Assembly (NCBI GenBank): GCA_002412965.1
Contig: DHWB01000002.1
Coordinates: 76,242 to 140,241, forward strand
DNA length: 64,000 bases
Origin: Desulfomicrobium sp. UBA5193
Lineage (GTDB): Bacteria > Desulfobacterota > Desulfovibrionia > Desulfovibrionales > Desulfomicrobiaceae
Direction: 5' to 3'
Both the position numbers and the translations under genes were made by a program. This document shows, piece by piece, positions 62,559-64,000 of this stretch; within the stretch, counting starts at the first letter, position 1; each line of letters begins with the position of its first letter. Under the pieces are notes generated by a model that made no database searches, had not been told where the DNA came from, and saw only the letters and a program-made list of their open reading frames with translations.

Positions 62559-63161
62559 CTATTCGACCAGCTGTCCGATCCGTTCCCAGCGTATGTTGGT
62601 CAGACTTTCCCAGGACCAGTAAAGGACCAGGGCCTTGCCTTCGATGGTATTGCGCTCGACAAAACCCCAGAAGCGGGAGTCATACGATTCGTCGCGGTTG
62701 TCTCCCATGACGAAATACTTGTTCTCGGGGACCATGGCCGGTCCGAAATTGTCCCGCCGGGGCACGGAGGAGGAGGAATCGACATGCTGGATGTAGGATT
62801 CCGAGAGCTGCACGCCGTTGCGGAAGACCTGCTTGTCCTTGATCTCGATGACGTCGCCGGGGAGGCCGATGACGCGCTTGATGAAATCCTTGGACGGATC
62901 TTCCGGGAATTCGAACACGATGATATCGCCATGCGCGGGACCGTCACGCTCGATGATCATGGTGTTGGTGAAGGGGATCTTCACGCCATAGGCGAACTTG
63001 GTGACCAGCAGATGGTCGCCGATCTGCAGTGTCTGGAGCATCGACCCGGAAGGGATCTTGAACGCCTGGACCACGAACGAACGAATGAAAAACGCCAGGA
63101 TGAGCGCCACGATGAGGGCTTCAGCGTATTCTTTGAGCATTGTCTGCCAACGAGGATTCAT
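62559..63161 (-). CDS. lepB: Signal peptidase I
   Basis: A 200-residue inner-membrane protease that removes signal peptides from exported proteins. One membrane helix lies at about residues 14-33. The catalytic serine is Ser40 in KIPSGSMLQ and the general base is Lys95 in DFIKRVIGLPGD. MGDNRDESYDSRFWGFV is the conserved C-terminal box. It sits 60 bp downstream of lepA, the classic lepA-lepB pair, and directly before comM. CAGGTAGAC precedes the ATG. Confidence 0.96.
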   Translation of the reverse strand: MNPRWQTMLKEYAEALIVALILAFFIRSFVVQAFKIPSGSMLQTLQIGDHLLVTKFAYGVKIPFTNTMIIERDGPAHGDIIVFEFPEDPSKDFIKRVIGLPGDVIEIKDKQVFRNGVQLSESYIQHVDSSSSVPRRDNFGPAMVPENKYFVMGDNRDESYDSRFWGFVERNTIEGKALVLYWSWESLTNIRWERIGQLVE

Positions 63162-63223
63162 GTCTACCTGCCTGGTAGTTGAGCCGCTTTACGCGGTTGT
63201 TTTCGGGACGACCCGGGAAGGGT

Positions 63224-64000
63224 CTATTCGTCTGATTGCAAGGCGGCCAGGAACGCTTCCTGCGGAATCTCCACACTGCCCATGCGTTTCATGCGCTTCT
63301 TGCCTTCTTTCTGTTTTTCCAAGAGCTTGCGTTTTCTGGTGATGTCACCGCCATAACATTTGGCCGTGACGTTCTTGCGCATGGGCGAGACCCGCTCACG
63401 CGCTATGATCTTGCTGCCGATGGCCGCCTGGATGATGATCTCGAACATCTGACGGTGGATGACCTTTTTAAGTTTCAAGGCCAGCGCCCGGCCCCTGTAC
63501 GCCGCGTTGGAGCGGTGCACGATGACGGCCATGGCGTCTACGGGCTCGCTGTTGATGAGCACGTCGAGCTTGACCAGATCGGCCGGACGGTAGTCGATGA
63601 CTTCGTAATCAAGGGACGCGAAGCCCTTGGTCACGGATTTGAGGCGGTCAAAGAAGTCATAAACTATTTCCGAGAAGGGCAGCTCATAGGAGATGACCAC
63701 GCGGGTCGACGTCATGTAGCGCATGTCCTTCTGGATGCCGCGCTTTTCCTCGCACAGGCCCAGCACGTTGCCAACATAGTCGTTGGGCACGTGGATCTCC
63801 ATGCGCACGAAGGGCTCTGCGATGGACTGGATTTTTTCCTGTGGAGGCAGGTTGCTTGGATTGTCGATGTCAAAGGTCACTCCGTCAATCCGTGTCACCC
63901 GGTAGATGACGGAGGGCGCAGTGGCGATGAGCTTGGCCTGGAACTCGCGCTCGAGGCGCTCCTGGATGACTTCCATGTGCAGAAGCCCCAGAAACCCGCA
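63224..64000 (-). CDS. lepA: Elongation factor 4 (LepA), 5' part outside window
   Basis: A ribosome-bound GTPase that back-translocates or remodels stalled ribosomes. Only the last 258 codons or so are inside the window; the GTPase domain lies beyond position 64000. The visible part starts in domain III (CGFLGLLHMEVIQERLEREF) and shows FVRMEIHVPNDYVGNVLGLC, the EF-G-like domain, then the LepA-specific C-terminal domain with YGGDITRKRKLLEKQKEGKK. The gene runs off the window edge; nothing suggests that it is broken. Confidence 0.96.
   Translation of the reverse strand, partial: CGFLGLLHMEVIQERLEREFQAKLIATAPSVIYRVTRIDGVTFDIDNPSNLPPQEKIQSIAEPFVRMEIHVPNDYVGNVLGLCEEKRGIQKDMRYMTSTRVVISYELPFSEIVYDFFDRLKSVTKGFASLDYEVIDYRPADLVKLDVLINSEPVDAMAVIVHRSNAAYRGRALALKLKKVIHRQMFEIIIQAAIGSKIIARERVSPMRKNVTAKCYGGDITRKRKLLEKQKEGKKRMKRMGSVEIPQEAFLAALQSDE

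Overview
The window reads as chromosomal DNA of a sulfate-reducing deltaproteobacterium of the order Desulfovibrionales, perhaps a Desulfomicrobium-like organism. The genus is inference. The order rests on a complete minus-strand cluster sat - aprB - aprA - qmoA - qmoB - qmoC - qmoD, an NfnAB transhydrogenase, high coding GC content and overall gene style. I see no phage, transposase, CRISPR array, rRNA or tRNA. Most of the window is housekeeping and energy-metabolism genes packed into short operons.

Layout. 1-3158: carB (minus, 3' end cut by the window). 3577-7212: an Lrp/AsnC regulator followed by bifunctional proline dehydrogenase/P5C dehydrogenase. 7213-12215: a complete branched-chain amino acid ABC importer, livKHMGF, with a terminator hairpin after livK. 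Together these suggest amino-acid scavenging and oxidation. 12259-12720: EVE-domain protein. 12812-22481: the sulfate activation and APS reduction cluster, with near-identical 18-bp palindrome-like sites in the aprBA and sat promoter regions. 22833-24721: a divergent gene encoding a chorismate-mutase-like N-terminus fused to an apparently degenerate EPSP-synthase fold, plus a small coiled-coil gene. 24754-28640: aconitase and PpiD-type chaperone. 28745-32137 (minus): Rrf2 regulator, argJ, HD nucleotidase, a TonB-C-like protein and a YfcE-like phosphoesterase. 32336-34905: murB and fhs. 34906-35159: an inverted pair of REP-like palindromes.

35160-38318 (minus): ricT (PSP1) and metG. 38394-40702 (minus): nfnA and nfnB. 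40830-41195: an orphan small protein. 41326-45144 (minus): recA and alaS. 45337-48396 (plus): a PP-loop sulfurtransferase-like protein, a WrbA quinone reductase and a protein of unknown family. 48448-55158 (minus): an RND efflux permease and its adaptor (no outer-membrane factor here), a DUF3750-like lipoprotein, a TcdA-type dehydratase, a large nested inverted repeat, and a TatD nuclease. 55243-56296: a 29-residue membrane protein, a CULT-domain (bacterial cereblon-like) protein, and a divergent ATC-hydrolase-family protein. 56297-57130: a long non-coding stretch with repeated GTTCATAAC motifs. 57188-64000 (minus): LepA (5' end cut), signal peptidase I, a ComM/YifB ATPase, a Tat-exported M48 lipoprotein protease and an MscK-like channel.

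The most unusual content is the CULT protein with a complete tri-tryptophan cage. It is transcribed away from a ring-hydrolase-family gene only 46 bp away. Next are the nested inverted repeat at 54130-54306, the fused and apparently catalytically dead EPSP-synthase-like protein beside sat, and the shared operator-like sites in the sulfate-reduction promoters.
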